Below are positions 34,636 through 43,258 of a stretch of 43,504 bases of DNA, piece by piece. Under the pieces are notes generated by a model. That model was not told the origin of the DNA. It saw only the letters and a list, made by a program, of their open reading frames with translations, and did not search any database. How positions within the stretch are numbered: position 1 is the first letter of the stretch; the number at the start of each line of letters is the position of its first letter. Source of the DNA: Fibrobacteria bacterium AD312 (lineage in GTDB: Bacteria; Fibrobacterota; Fibrobacteria; Fibrobacterales; Fibrobacteraceae); NCBI GenBank assembly GCA_001462345.1, contig LIUM01000045.1, forward strand, positions 1-43,504. The letters run 5' to 3'. Made by a program: the position numbers and the translations under genes.

Positions 34636-36426
34636 TTGGAAGCAAAAGCAAAGTCAATCACATTTTTAGCTGATGAAGGTTCAGTTCAAATTCCTTTTTT
34701 TCAGAGAGGGTATGTTTGGAACAGAGTGAACTGGGATGACATGCTCACCGATCTGCTTGAGTTCAATAAATCTCATTTTCTTGGCTCTTTAATATTAAAG
34801 CAATTAAAAGCCATTTCCGGTGAACCCAAGTCTGTATTGGTTATTGACGGACAACAGCGTCTGACGACACTCAGTATTTTATTAAAAGCCCTCTATGACT
34901 TATTTACAGAGGAAATGAGAAAAGATACCAGTGTCGAATTGGTCAAATATCTGTTCTACAAAAAATACGCTACTGACCGTAAGTATTACATAAAGATCAC
35001 TCATTCCAGAGTCGACGCAAATTACTTCAAACAAGTCATTGGTGAAGTCCAGGATGGGGTCATACAAGCACCCGATTTACCCAGTATTGATAAGATAGAT
35101 GACCAGTCAAACAAGATTCTTCAGTGCTACAGGTATTTTTATACAGAGCTTCAAAATAAAGATGAAGAAACTAGAATAAAGTTATTCAATCACCTGCTTA
35201 ACTCAGAGAACAAGATCATTGTATTAATTGATCTTGCAGAGCACGATAATGAGCAAGCCATTTTTGATACCATCAATAGTGCGGGTATCAGACTAAGCGG
35301 GACAGACATCGTTAAAAATGCGTTGTTTCAACGAGCCATGGAATTGTTACCCAAAGAGGATGTGATAAGCCTGTATGAAGACTGTTGGGAAAAGACATTT
35401 TCCTTGGATGACGACTCCATTGTTTTCTGGGGGACGCAAAAGTCTACTGGACGATTGATGCGAGATCATAGCGAAATTCTTCTTCAAACCATTGCTGTAA
35501 TAAAAGGTCTTTACGACCCGGAAAAGCATACTTTATCAGAGCTGCCAGATTTATACAAAGACAAAATAGCGACCTATTCTGAAACAGAATTAAGAGGCCT
35601 GATAAATGAAATTAGGGAATATGCGACAATTTATCGAGACAATATTCCATCCTTCGACGGTAGTACCCTCTATTCTTATGAAGATTTTGTGCAAAGACTT
35701 TTTCATATACTGGATGCTTGCGATATTTCCACCTTTCATCCTTATATCATCTTTTTATTGAAGAAATATAAAGACGATGAAAAGACCCTGAAAGTTCGAT
35801 TGAAGGAGCTGGAAACACTTGTAATAAAACGCTTATTGGCGAAACAGGAAACCAAAAGCTACAACAAACTCTGCAAAGATTTTATAGACAATGAAGCCCA
35901 GGTGAAAACAAAAGCCGATGCCGTTTCACAGGCTCAGATACAAGCCGGAATTAAAAGCATTTCAAACAAGAATGCGACAATCGTTCTATTTTGGATAGAG
36001 CTATTCCGCAGAAATAAAGATGTAAAGCAATCCGTAAAAGAACTGAAATACAATTATTCACTGGAACATCTCTTACCCCAGAAGTGGGAAGAACATTGGG
36101 CCTCGGTACCTGTCGTGGATGATGCCGGAAATGCAATTGCAGACCCTGAAACAGCAAAGCAGGTTCGCTATAGTAAGGTGTATTCCATCGGCAACATGAC
36201 GCTATTGAATAGCCGACTCAATACTTCGCTACGGAACTATATTTTTTTAAGAAAAATTGAAGGTGAAGGCCGCAAAAAGGGCATTCGCCAGTATTCCGAA
36301 CTCTGGATTACCAAAGCGGACATTATCGACCGATACGATCGCGGCGAAACTGTTTGGAATGAAGCATCGATCACCCAGCGGGAAAATGCTCTCTGCTGTG
36401 AATTACTTGAAATTTGGAAATCATAA
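34636..36426 (+). CDS. DUF262/DUF1524 protein (GmrSD-like, type IV-restriction-type or type I accessory), 596 aa
   Basis: The N-terminal DUF262 carries IPFFQRGYVW (19-28) and the nucleotidase-like DGQQR (71-75), which in GmrS binds a nucleotide. The C-terminal DUF1524 has the HNH-like EHLLPQKW at about 477. Single-chain proteins of this kind act in GmrSD-type restriction of glucosylated phage DNA. The start is TTG with GAGGAG 9 nt upstream. It ends 12 nt before hsdM, so it is part of that operon and may be a second restriction branch next to the type I system. Which modified DNA it senses cannot be told from the sequence. Confidence 0.8.
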   Translation: MEAKAKSITFLADEGSVQIPFFQRGYVWNRVNWDDMLTDLLEFNKSHFLGSLILKQLKAISGEPKSVLVIDGQQRLTTLSILLKALYDLFTEEMRKDTSVELVKYLFYKKYATDRKYYIKITHSRVDANYFKQVIGEVQDGVIQAPDLPSIDKIDDQSNKILQCYRYFYTELQNKDEETRIKLFNHLLNSENKIIVLIDLAEHDNEQAIFDTINSAGIRLSGTDIVKNALFQRAMELLPKEDVISLYEDCWEKTFSLDDDSIVFWGTQKSTGRLMRDHSEILLQTIAVIKGLYDPEKHTLSELPDLYKDKIATYSETELRGLINEIREYATIYRDNIPSFDGSTLYSYEDFVQRLFHILDACDISTFHPYIIFLLKKYKDDEKTLKVRLKELETLVIKRLLAKQETKSYNKLCKDFIDNEAQVKTKADAVSQAQIQAGIKSISNKNATIVLFWIELFRRNKDVKQSVKELKYNYSLEHLLPQKWEEHWASVPVVDDAGNAIADPETAKQVRYSKVYSIGNMTLLNSRLNTSLRNYIFLRKIEGEGRKKGIRQYSELWITKADIIDRYDRGETVWNEASITQRENALCCELLEIWKS

Positions 36427-36438
36427 AGGAACTCCCCC

Positions 36439-37989
36439 ATGCCCAAAGCCAAATCGACAAAAACACCCAATGAAGAACCCATCGAAAAGCAGCTTTGGAA
36501 AGCCGCCGATAAGCTTCGCAAAAACATTGACGCCGCCGAATACAAGCATGTGGTGCTGGGGCTTATTTTCCTCAAGTACATTTCCGATGCCTTTGAAGAG
36601 CTCTATACCAAACTCAAAAGCGGTAAAGGGGACTATGCAGGGGCTGACCCTGAAGACAAAGACGAATACAAGGCCGAAAATGTTTTCTTTGTCCCCGAAA
36701 TCGCCCGCTGGTCGTTTCTGCAATCCAAGGCAAAACTACCCACTATTGGCAAAGAAGTGGATAACGCCATGGATGCCATCGAAAAGGAAAACCCCTCCCT
36801 CAAGGATGTGCTCCCCAAAGTGTATGCTCGTGGAAATCTTGACCCTACAAGTCTTGGAGGCCTCATTGACCTTATTGCCAATATCGCCTTAGGCGATGCC
36901 AAAGCTCGCAGTGCCGATATTTTAGGCCATGTATTTGAATACTTTCTTGGAGAATTCGCCCTGGCCGAAGGCAAAAAGGGCGGCCAATTCTATACCCCAC
37001 GAAGTGTCGTCGAATTATTAGTCGAAATGTTACAACCTAACAAAGGCCGTGTGTTTGACCCCTGTTGCGGTTCTGGCGGTATGTTTGTCCAGTCCGAAAA
37101 GTTCGTGGCTGGCCATCAGGGTAAAATCAACGACATCTCCATTTACGGGCAAGAAAGCAACCAGACCACCTGGCGATTAGCCAAAATGAACCTAGCCATT
37201 CGGGGTATCGACAGTTCGCAAGTCAAATGGAACAATGAAGGATCCTTTCTAAACGATGCCCACAAAGACTTAAAGGCTGACTACATCATCGCTAACCCCC
37301 CATTCAATGTCAGTGACTGGTCTGGAGACTTATTAAGAAAAGATGGACGCTGGAAATTCGGCATTCCCCCAGCAGGAAACGCCAACTACGCCTGGATCCA
37401 ACACTTTCTCTATCACCTAAGCCCCACAGGAAGCGCAGGCTTTGTCTTAGCCAAAGGCTCACTCACCTCAAAAACCTCAGGCGAAGGCGACATTCGAAAA
37501 GCCCTTATCGAAGCGCGATTAGTCGATTGCATTGTAAATTTACCAGCAAAACTCTTTTTGAACACACAAATACCAGCTTCCCTATGGTTCCTCTCTCGCG
37601 ATAAATCAAAAAAAGGCGAACGCAAACGAACCGACGAAATCCTATTCATCGACGCACGCAATGAAGGCGTATTAATCAACCGTCGTACCAAAGAACTCCG
37701 CGAAGAAGACATCCAAAAAATCGCAAACACCTATCATGCTTGGCGCAAACCCAAAAGCAAATACCAAGACATCAAAGGCTTCTGCAATTCCGCAAGCATC
37801 GAACGCGTCAAAGAACTGGATTATGTGCTCACCCCTGGCCGCTACGTTGGTCTCCCCGATGAAGAAGACGACTTTGATTTCAACGAAAGATTTACAGCAC
37901 TAAAAACCGAATTCGAAGCCCAACTCAAAGAAGAAGCCAAACTCAACAAAGCCATTTTAGAGAACCTGAAGAAAGTGAAACTAGTATGA
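36439..37989 (+). CDS. hsdM: Type I restriction-modification DNA methyltransferase subunit HsdM
   Basis: N6-adenine methyltransferase subunit, 516 residues (family range 450-550). HsdM_N helical domain at 15-150; SAM-binding motif [12 protein letters not shown] (about 207-217); catalytic motif IV NPPF (about 283); [17 protein letters not shown] before motif I, typical of HsdM. It forms the M2S complex with HsdS (41104-42273) and, with HsdR, the nuclease. An ATG preceded by GGAACTC lies 12 nt after the DUF262 gene. HsdS is 3.1 kb away because several accessory genes have been inserted between them. No hsdR is in this window; it may lie beyond the right end. Confidence 0.95.
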   Translation: MPKAKSTKTPNEEPIEKQLWKAADKLRKNIDAAEYKHVVLGLIFLKYISDAFEELYTKLKSGKGDYAGADPEDKDEYKAENVFFVPEIARWSFLQSKAKLPTIGKEVDNAMDAIEKENPSLKDVLPKVYARGNLDPTSLGGLIDLIANIALGDAKARSADILGHVFEYFLGEFALAEGKKGGQFYTPRSVVELLVEMLQPNKGRVFDPCCGSGGMFVQSEKFVAGHQGKINDISIYGQESNQTTWRLAKMNLAIRGIDSSQVKWNNEGSFLNDAHKDLKADYIIANPPFNVSDWSGDLLRKDGRWKFGIPPAGNANYAWIQHFLYHLSPTGSAGFVLAKGSLTSKTSGEGDIRKALIEARLVDCIVNLPAKLFLNTQIPASLWFLSRDKSKKGERKRTDEILFIDARNEGVLINRRTKELREEDIQKIANTYHAWRKPKSKYQDIKGFCNSASIERVKELDYVLTPGRYVGLPDEEDDFDFNERFTALKTEFEAQLKEEAKLNKAILENLKKVKLV

Positions 37990-38007
37990 AAGTAAACTAT
38001 AAACTTC

Positions 38008-38099
38008 CTTATTTTACTTTATCCGCCTTAAGTAAAATAAGATTACCCATATTTTACTTAAATTGACTTAAGTACAATATAAAATATTATATTGTACTT
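38008..38099. promoter_or_regulatory. Operator-like array of overlapping inverted repeats upstream of fic
   Basis: Three palindromes built on (T)AAGTANAATA: CTTATTTTACTT (38008-38019) pairs with 38030-38041; TAAGTAAAATA (38029-38039) pairs with TATTTTACTTA (38050-38060); AAGTACAATATAA (38070-38082) pairs with 38087-38099 over a 4-nt loop. The last ends 12 nt before the fic start. The shared half-site suggests binding by one dimeric regulator, possibly the Fic protein itself through its C-terminal winged helix. Confidence 0.65.
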
Positions 38100-38111
38100 T
38101 GAGGTGTTTTG

Positions 38112-39242
38112 ATGGATTTAAAAGACTTTAAAGCAGGCAGTTTTGGGAAAGGGTACCAATACCAGTATTTTCTACCAGAAAAGATAAATCATTTATTTTA
38201 TTGGACTGATCCCGGAATAAACGACCTTTTAGAAAAAGCCTCCTTAAAATTAGGCGAATTAAATTCTTTTTCCAGACTAGTTCCTGATACAGATATGTTT
38301 ATTAAGATGCATATCTTTAAAGAAGCGGTAGTATCAAGCCGAATTGAAGGAACTCAAACCAACATAGAAGAAGCAATTATAGATGAAAAAGATATTAATC
38401 CAGAAAAGCGCGATGATTGGCAAGAAGTAAACAACTACGTAAAGGCCATGAATAAAGCCATTGAAGAACTAAAAACACTACCTTTATCAAACCGACTGAT
38501 TAAAAATACACACCAAGTGCTCCTTTCGAGCGGAAGAGGAGTGCGGAAAACACCTGGAGATTTTCGTACCTCTCAAAACTGGATAGGTGGTACAAGTCTT
38601 TCGGACGCCATTTTTATACCCCCAGCCCATATAGAACTCCCTGACCTTCTTTCCGATCTTGAAAACTTCTTAAATAATACCGATTTAAAAGTTCCTCATC
38701 TTATTCGTATTGCTATTGCCCATTACCAGTTTGAAACCATTCATCCATTTTTGGATGGCAACGGTAGAATCGGACGTTTACTAATAACACTATATCTTGT
38801 TTCCAATGGAATTCTCGAAAAACCGCTACTGTATTTATCTGATTTTTTCGAAAAAAACAAGAACCTCTATTATGACAACCTGACCCTTGTAAGATCAAAA
38901 AATGATCTTGCAAGATGGGTAAAGTTCTTTTTAACTGGCGTAATCACAACTGCAGAACAATCGGTAAATACACTCGGGAAAATAATTGATCTTAAAGCGA
39001 ATATTGAAAAAAATCACATCATCGGATTAGGGAAACGTTCAAAACAGGCATTAAAGTTATTTCACCAACTCTTCACAAAACCAGTGATCAACGTCAGTGA
39101 TGTACAAAAAATGACAGGACTCTCTACAAAAGCGGCCAATAATCTGGTAGGCGTTCTTGTGGAGCAAAATATTTTAAATGAAACAACAGGCTATCAAAGA
39201 AACCGAATTTTCGTTTTCGATGATTATCTGAAGTTGTTCTAA
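38112..39242 (+). CDS. Fic-family AMP-transferase-like protein with N-terminal inhibitory helix, 376 aa
   Basis: The N-terminal inhibitory motif SSRIEG (75-80, S/T-x-x-x-E-G) and the Fic core HPFLDGNGRIGR (211-222) are both complete, so it is a class II Fic protein with self-inhibition. Fic enzymes transfer AMP or related groups to protein Ser, Thr or Tyr. The C-terminal 60 residues (INVSDVQKMTGLSTKAANNLVGVL) look like a winged helix, as in Fic proteins that regulate transcription. The ATG at 38112, with GAGGTG upstream, is the start; a TTG one codon earlier is less likely. It is found between hsdM and hsdS in many type I loci and is thought to be a passenger; its link to restriction is unproven. 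Confidence 0.88.
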   Translation: MDLKDFKAGSFGKGYQYQYFLPEKINHLFYWTDPGINDLLEKASLKLGELNSFSRLVPDTDMFIKMHIFKEAVVSSRIEGTQTNIEEAIIDEKDINPEKRDDWQEVNNYVKAMNKAIEELKTLPLSNRLIKNTHQVLLSSGRGVRKTPGDFRTSQNWIGGTSLSDAIFIPPAHIELPDLLSDLENFLNNTDLKVPHLIRIAIAHYQFETIHPFLDGNGRIGRLLITLYLVSNGILEKPLLYLSDFFEKNKNLYYDNLTLVRSKNDLARWVKFFLTGVITTAEQSVNTLGKIIDLKANIEKNHIIGLGKRSKQALKLFHQLFTKPVINVSDVQKMTGLSTKAANNLVGVLVEQNILNETTGYQRNRIFVFDDYLKLF

Positions 39243-39285
39243 TATATGAGAAAAAACCATCATGACAAAAGACGTTAGAAATAAT

Positions 39286-39311
39286 AAAGGGGGAAGCCTC
39301 CCCCTCGCTCC
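39286..39311 (+). repeat. 26-bp hairpin module, copy 1
   Basis: AAAGGGGGAAGCCTCCCCCT followed by CGCTCC. GGGGG and CCCCC form a hairpin. Copy 2 at 40931-40956 differs at one position. Both lie in the first codons of short open frames reading KGGSLPLAP, right after complete genes. Confidence 0.8.
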
Positions 39312-39384
39312 AGCCTCCTCGGTCGCTGCGCTCCCTGCGGTGTCTTCCGCTACCCTCTCACCGGGGCTCCGCCCCGGACCCTGG

Positions 39385-39606
39385 ATGTTATCTCTGGATG
39401 ATACGATTTCTTATGAAGATCTTTTAAGGTCACAATCTGTGACCTTAAAGAGTGGCCAGGGCCAGCATCGCAAATACCTGCCCTATGTTTTAACGGAACA
39501 TGATTTTAAAGCCATCGAAATCGATGGGTTTAAAAATCAAGCAAGGGTTGCTAATCAACTGGTCACAAATTGTGACCGCTTAAGACCATTAAATAGTACT
39601 AGTAAA
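39385..39606 (+). pseudogene. ORF6N-domain fragments (degenerate)
   Basis: The frame carries DLLRSQSVTLKSGQGQHRKY and LPYVLTE, a recognisable internal piece of ORF6N phage-type regulators, then AIEIDGF...ANQLVTNCDRLRPLNS, which looks like a second piece from another ORF6N relative. The segment lacks the N-terminal half and any proper C terminus. It is wedged between the Fic gene and the intact ORF6N gene, so it marks past insertion or recombination rather than a functional product. The longer open frame from 39262 starts in the hairpin module and is not taken as a gene. Confidence 0.6.
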
Positions 39607-39750
39607 CTTGACAGAAAGAATAATCCACTTTACCCTATCTTTAATACACCTGCCACACCTCTGTCTAGCATGCGCATCTCTGGCAGGTATTTTTTTGCCC
39701 ATTATAATTCCCTCGCACTAGCCCCCTCTGCGGGGGACAACTTCGCAACG

Positions 39751-39785
39751 CCCCGGCTTGGTGCAGCGTGGAGGTGGAAGTATGA
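39751..39785 (+). repeat. 35-bp RBS/start module, copy 1
   Basis: CCCCGGCTTGGTGCAGCGTG, then GAGGTGGAAG and TATGA: it contains the Shine-Dalgarno and the ATG of the ORF6N gene. Copy 2 at 41073-41107, in front of hsdS, matches at 34 of 35 positions. It is a duplicated translation-start module. Confidence 0.85.
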
Positions 39786-40675
39786 GTGAAATGGCGCAGA
39801 TTTCCACTATTGAGCAGCGCATATTTACCATGCGGGGTGTACAGGTCATGTTGGATCGTGATCTATCTATTTTTTATGAAACGGAAACCCGGGCTCTCAA
39901 GCAGGCTGTAAAGAGAAACCTTGCCAGATTTCCAGCTGATTTTATGTTTGAGCTAACTGAAGACGAAATATCGCACTTGGTATCACAATCTGTGATACCT
40001 TCTCGAAAGCACCTGGGTGGAGCTAAACCACTGGCTTTTACCGAACAGGGTGTTTCTGCACTTTCAGCAGTGTTAACGAGTACTCGGGCCATTCAGATCA
40101 ATATTGAGATCATGCGGGCATTCGTCAAAATGCGGCAATTCTTGAGCCATAACGCAGATTTATTCCGTCGGATGGATCATGTCGAAAAACGTCAAATAGC
40201 CGGTGAAATCAAGACCGACGAACGGTTCGAACAGATTTTCAAAGCTTTGGAAGACAACAACTTCAAACCCAAACAAGGCATTTTCTATGACGGCCAAGTA
40301 TTTGACGCCTGGCACTTTGTCTCAGATCTGATCCGCTCTGCCAATCGTTCCATTATACTCATAGACAATTACATCGATGACAGCACCCTCTTGCTATTTG
40401 CCAAAAGCAAGCCAAAGGTATCCATTACTATTTGCACCAAAACCATCAGCAACAAGCTGGAACACGATGTCAAAAAATACAATGCCCAATACACTCCAGT
40501 AAACTTAAAACAGTTTTCTGCAGCCCACGACCGCTTCCTTATCCTTGACGAAAAGACGGTGTACCACATTGGCGCATCCCTCAAAGATCTGGGCAAAAAA
40601 TGGTTTGCATTCTCTAAGCTGCACATCAACTCGGTAGACATTCTGGATAAGCTGAAAAAAGAGGGGGTCGTATGA
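39782..40675 (+). CDS. ORF6N-domain protein with C-terminal HxxxxxxD (PLD-like) segment, 297 aa
   Basis: The N-terminal ORF6N domain (about 10-105) has MRGVQVMLDRDLSIFYETET, KRNLARFPADFMFEL, PLAFTEQGVSALSAVL, as in phage antirepressor-like DNA-binding proteins. After a coiled-coil linker the C-terminal part (about 175-290) carries AHDRFLILDEKTVYHIGASL, resembling a phospholipase-D/nuclease HKD-like half-motif. This two-part architecture is common inside type I RM loci. Start ATG 39782 uses the GGAGG of the 35-bp module. The stop overlaps the next start by 4 bp. Role unknown; regulation of the RM genes or an anti-phage function are options. Confidence 0.75.
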   Translation: MSEMAQISTIEQRIFTMRGVQVMLDRDLSIFYETETRALKQAVKRNLARFPADFMFELTEDEISHLVSQSVIPSRKHLGGAKPLAFTEQGVSALSAVLTSTRAIQINIEIMRAFVKMRQFLSHNADLFRRMDHVEKRQIAGEIKTDERFEQIFKALEDNNFKPKQGIFYDGQVFDAWHFVSDLIRSANRSIILIDNYIDDSTLLLFAKSKPKVSITICTKTISNKLEHDVKKYNAQYTPVNLKQFSAAHDRFLILDEKTVYHIGASLKDLGKKWFAFSKLHINSVDILDKLKKEGVV

Positions 40676-40914
40676 AGGAAGATATCACATCAGTCGCTGA
40701 ACTGATAGAGATCCTCAAGGCCTACCCAGGGGATTTGCCGGTTCTTGTTTCAGGTTATAAAAGTGGTTACGAATGCTTTTATCATCCAGAAATACGCGGT
40801 GTCGTACAAAGAAACGAAAATATGTATTTCGATGGGGAATTTCAGTTGCCAGAAAAAGGAGAATCCGCTGAATTCTCCGCTGTGATACTGGAGAGGATGT
40901 TTAGAGATGATTAA
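40672..40914 (+). CDS. Small acidic protein of unknown function, 80 aa
   Basis: Coupled to the ORF6N gene by a 4-bp overlap. The sequence ELIEILKAYPGDLPVLVSGY and the acidic C terminus look like a compact alpha/beta fold; no cysteines or signal sequence suggest secretion. I have seen similar short proteins next to ORF6N and hsdS genes, but cannot name a family. It is probably part of the ORF6N cassette, since the next hairpin module follows straight after its stop. Confidence 0.65.
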   Translation: MKEDITSVAELIEILKAYPGDLPVLVSGYKSGYECFYHPEIRGVVQRNENMYFDGEFQLPEKGESAEFSAVILERMFRDD

Positions 40915-40930
40915 GAAATTGATGAACTAT

Positions 40931-40956
40931 AAAGGGGGAAGTCTCCCCCTCGCTCC
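40931..40956 (+). repeat. 26-bp hairpin module, copy 2
   Basis: Differs from 39286-39311 at one base (GTCTC for GCCTC). It follows 17 nt after the small-protein gene and leads into a 116-nt stretch with no gene, up to the second RBS module. Confidence 0.8.
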
Positions 40957-41072
40957 GAAAGTTGCCGCAAAGCGTCAACGTTTCTCCGCTACCCCCTCTG
41001 TGATAGGCACCCAGCTTCGCAAGGCTCAAATGATCGCCTTGACTCTCGCACCCCTTTCGGTAGCCGCAACGG

Positions 41073-41107
41073 CCCCGGCTTGGTCCAGCGTGGAGGTGGA
41101 AGTATGA
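41073..41107 (+). repeat. 35-bp RBS/start module, copy 2
   Basis: Same as 39751-39785 except one base (GGTCC for GGTGC). It provides GGAGG and the ATG of hsdS. Together with copy 1 it brackets the ORF6N and small-protein genes, as expected if that pair is a cassette. Confidence 0.85.
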
Positions 41108-42273
41108 AGGGGTGGAAGTTGTCTGTCCTTGATGAAATCGCTTACATAAATCCAACGGAAAGATTGGCGAAAGGCGAACCTGCAAAAAAGGTAGCGATGG
41201 AATTATTGCAACCTTTTTCAAAGCGCGTAACAGGATTTTCAGTGGAACCATACAACGGCGGTATGAAGTTCAGGAATGGCGATACAATCGTAGCCAGAAT
41301 TACCCCTTGCCTTGAAAATGGGAAAACAGCCTATATTGATATTCTTGGAAATGACGAAGTTGGGTTTGGGTCTACTGAGTATATTGTATTACGAGAAAAA
41401 AAAGAAATTAGTGATAAGCAATTTATCTATTACTTTTCAATTTCAGATGAATTTCGTGATGTAGCAATACTTGCAATGACAGGTAGTTCAGGCCGTCAAA
41501 GAGTAGAAATTGATGTCGTTAGGAATCATACTTTCCTCCTCCCCCCGCTCTCCGAACAAAAAGCCATCGCCGCGGTGCTTTCCAGCCTCGACGACAAGAT
41601 CGACCTCCTGCACCGCCAGAACAAGACCCTGGAAGCCATGGCCGAGACCCTGTTCCGGCAATGGTTTGTGGAAGAAGCGGATGAGGGGTGGGAGGAAGGG
41701 AAGATTCTTGACTATTGCCTACATCATAAAGATGGTGTTAAGCCCCAGAATCAACCTAATGAAATCTTTTCACACTACAGTATTCCAGCTTTTGACAATA
41801 GCTTGAATCCCGTTATTGAATGTGGTTCTGAAATTCAAAGTAATAAGTATTCAGTTGTTCAAAATTCTTTCCTTTTTTCAAAACTCAACCCTAATAAAGT
41901 TAAAAGGATTTGGTTAATCCTTGACGACTTGAACGAAAACGCAATCTGTTCAACCGAGTTTCAGGTCGTACGCCCAAAAGACAAAAAATATTTATTCTTC
42001 ACATATTTATGGCTTTCTATTCCACAAAACTATGATGAAATAGCTTCTGGCGTCGGTGGAACAAGTGGAAGTCATCAACGTATTGATCCAGCTGACATTT
42101 TCAATTTTGCTTGCCCGCTAATCGGTGATGACCTACTTATATCGTTAAATAGTAAAGTAGCGCCGATCTTTATGAAAGTAATGGAGAATCGTGTTCAAAT
42201 CCGCACCCTCGAAAAACTCCGTGATACTCTCCTCCCCAAACTCATGTCCGGTGAAATCAGGGTAAAAATATGA
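41104..42273 (+). CDS. hsdS: Type I restriction-modification specificity subunit HsdS
   Basis: Two target-recognition domains separated by a helical spacer. The spacer reads LPPLSEQKAIAAVLSSLDDK and continues IDLLHRQNKTLEAMAETLFRQWFVE; the C-terminal repeat is ENRVQIRTLEKLRDTLLPKL. The first domain has NGDTIVARITPCLENGK, typical of HsdS. The 389 residues fit the family (380-450). It sets the DNA sequence recognised by HsdM. Start ATG 41104 uses the 35-bp module. The stop overlaps the next gene by 4 bp. The second recognition domain has visibly lower GC than the spacer, consistent with domain swapping. Confidence 0.93.
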   Translation: MKGWKLSVLDEIAYINPTERLAKGEPAKKVAMELLQPFSKRVTGFSVEPYNGGMKFRNGDTIVARITPCLENGKTAYIDILGNDEVGFGSTEYIVLREKKEISDKQFIYYFSISDEFRDVAILAMTGSSGRQRVEIDVVRNHTFLLPPLSEQKAIAAVLSSLDDKIDLLHRQNKTLEAMAETLFRQWFVEEADEGWEEGKILDYCLHHKDGVKPQNQPNEIFSHYSIPAFDNSLNPVIECGSEIQSNKYSVVQNSFLFSKLNPNKVKRIWLILDDLNENAICSTEFQVVRPKDKKYLFFTYLWLSIPQNYDEIASGVGGTSGSHQRIDPADIFNFACPLIGDDLLISLNSKVAPIFMKVMENRVQIRTLEKLRDTLLPKLMSGEIRVKI

Positions 42274-42995
42274 CGGATAGAAGACTGGGCAAAGACAGGA
42301 TAGAAGGTAAAGACAAGGCACCACCTTGTCTCCTCCACGAAGGCAGTCTCCACGAAGAAAACCTTCTCTACAAAAACAAATACCGCATCCCTTCTGCCCG
42401 ATTGCAACATTGGGATTACGGCTGGAATGCGGCCTATTTTGTCACCATCTGTACCCATAACAGACAATGTTTTTTTGGTGAAATATCCAACGGAAAAATG
42501 GAATTGTCAGAAATGGGCAAAACGGCAACCATATATTGGATGGAAATCCCAGACCATTTTCCGTTTGTCAATTTGGGCGCATTTGTGGTTATGCCGAATC
42601 ATATTCACGGAATTGTTGTGATTGATAAACCCGGTAATTGCGTTCGTACCTACAATAATGAACCGTCAACCGTCAAATGCGGCGGTAATGCCAACGCCGC
42701 CGTAAAGACAACGCATGCGTTGTCTTTACAATCCCAATCCCAATCCCAATCCATGGGACAAAACCGGTTTCAAAACCAGGGCAAAAATACCCTGTCGTCA
42801 ATAATTGGTTCGTATAAATCGTCGGTAACACGAAATGCGCGGGTCATTGACCCCGAATTTGCCTGGCAATCACGATTTCATGATCATATTATTCGTGACG
42901 AAAAATCTTATCAAAACATATCGCAATACATCATAAATAATCCCGCAAATTGGGATGATGATAAATTCAATTCCGATATACAAGGAGGAATCTAA
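42270..42995 (+). CDS. REP-associated tyrosine transposase (TnpA-REP/RAYT, Y1_Tnp), 241 aa
   Basis: Single-strand transposase of the IS200/IS605-like Y1 family. YFVTICTHNRQCFFGEI, the HUH motif PNHIHG (His111, His113) and a C-terminal catalytic Tyr in SYQNISQYIINNPANW (Tyr214 or Tyr220) are present; FQNQGKNTLSSIIGSYKSS is typical of the group. It overlaps hsdS by 4 bp and is followed at once by the RhuM-like gene, so it has landed in an operon. Two palindromic stretches lie inside its own frame, and low-complexity QSQSQSQS comes from a short CAATCC repeat. It may mobilise REP-like hairpins, but activity cannot be judged here. Confidence 0.85.
   Translation: MTDRRLGKDRIEGKDKAPPCLLHEGSLHEENLLYKNKYRIPSARLQHWDYGWNAAYFVTICTHNRQCFFGEISNGKMELSEMGKTATIYWMEIPDHFPFVNLGAFVVMPNHIHGIVVIDKPGNCVRTYNNEPSTVKCGGNANAAVKTTHALSLQSQSQSQSMGQNRFQNQGKNTLSSIIGSYKSSVTRNARVIDPEFAWQSRFHDHIIRDEKSYQNISQYIINNPANWDDDKFNSDIQGGI
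42311..42331. repeat. REP-like palindrome inside the transposase gene, copy A
   Basis: AGACAAGG and CCTTGTCT separated by 5 nt, in frame within codons 14-21. Related in sequence to the larger palindrome at 42702-42729. Confidence 0.6.
42702..42729. repeat. Perfect 28-bp palindrome inside the transposase gene, copy B
   Basis: GTAAAGACAACGCA is followed directly by its exact reverse complement. It encodes in-frame residues 145-153 in a region of the protein that varies between RAYTs. Its arms share AAAGACAA with copy A and the preceding GTAAAGACAAGG at 42307-42318, as if a mobile palindrome had inserted into the gene without breaking it. Confidence 0.8.
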
Positions 42996-43258
42996 TGTCC
43001 AACCCTAACCTCCCCGAAAAGTTTCCCAACTTCGTCCTCTTTAAAACCGCCGATGGTAAAGTCAACATCGATGTCTATTTTCATGATGAAACCCTTTGGC
43101 TCACCCAGAAACTGATTGCTGAGCTGTTCGGAAAAGGGCGCTCCACTATCACCGAGCACCTGAAAAACATTTTTGCCGAGGGTGAACTTCAAGAGGAACT
43201 GGTATGTCGGAAATTCCGACACACCACTATGAGTTGTGTGAGGAGCTACAATGGCTAA
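42995..43258 (+). pseudogene. Truncated RhuM-family protein, 87 codons
   Basis: LWLTQKLIAELFGKGRSTIT and HLKNIFAEGEL are the N-terminal hallmark of RhuM-like proteins, which normally run to about 330 residues. Here the frame stops after 87 codons, just after EELVCRKFRHTT, and another RhuM-like gene begins at once. The first copy has therefore lost most of its length. GGAGG precedes the ATG, which overlaps the transposase stop (TAATG), so the short product may still be made. Confidence 0.7.

Noticed and set aside
39262-39789. 175-codon frame taken as one gene
   Set aside because: It begins in the hairpin module, contains only internal ORF6N pieces, and ends as an out-of-frame reading of the RBS module. 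It is listed as a pseudogene segment instead.
42730-42752. CRISPR-like or VNTR function of the CAATCC microrepeat in the transposase
   Set aside because: It is only a short in-frame six-base repeat within a variable loop, with no spacer structure.
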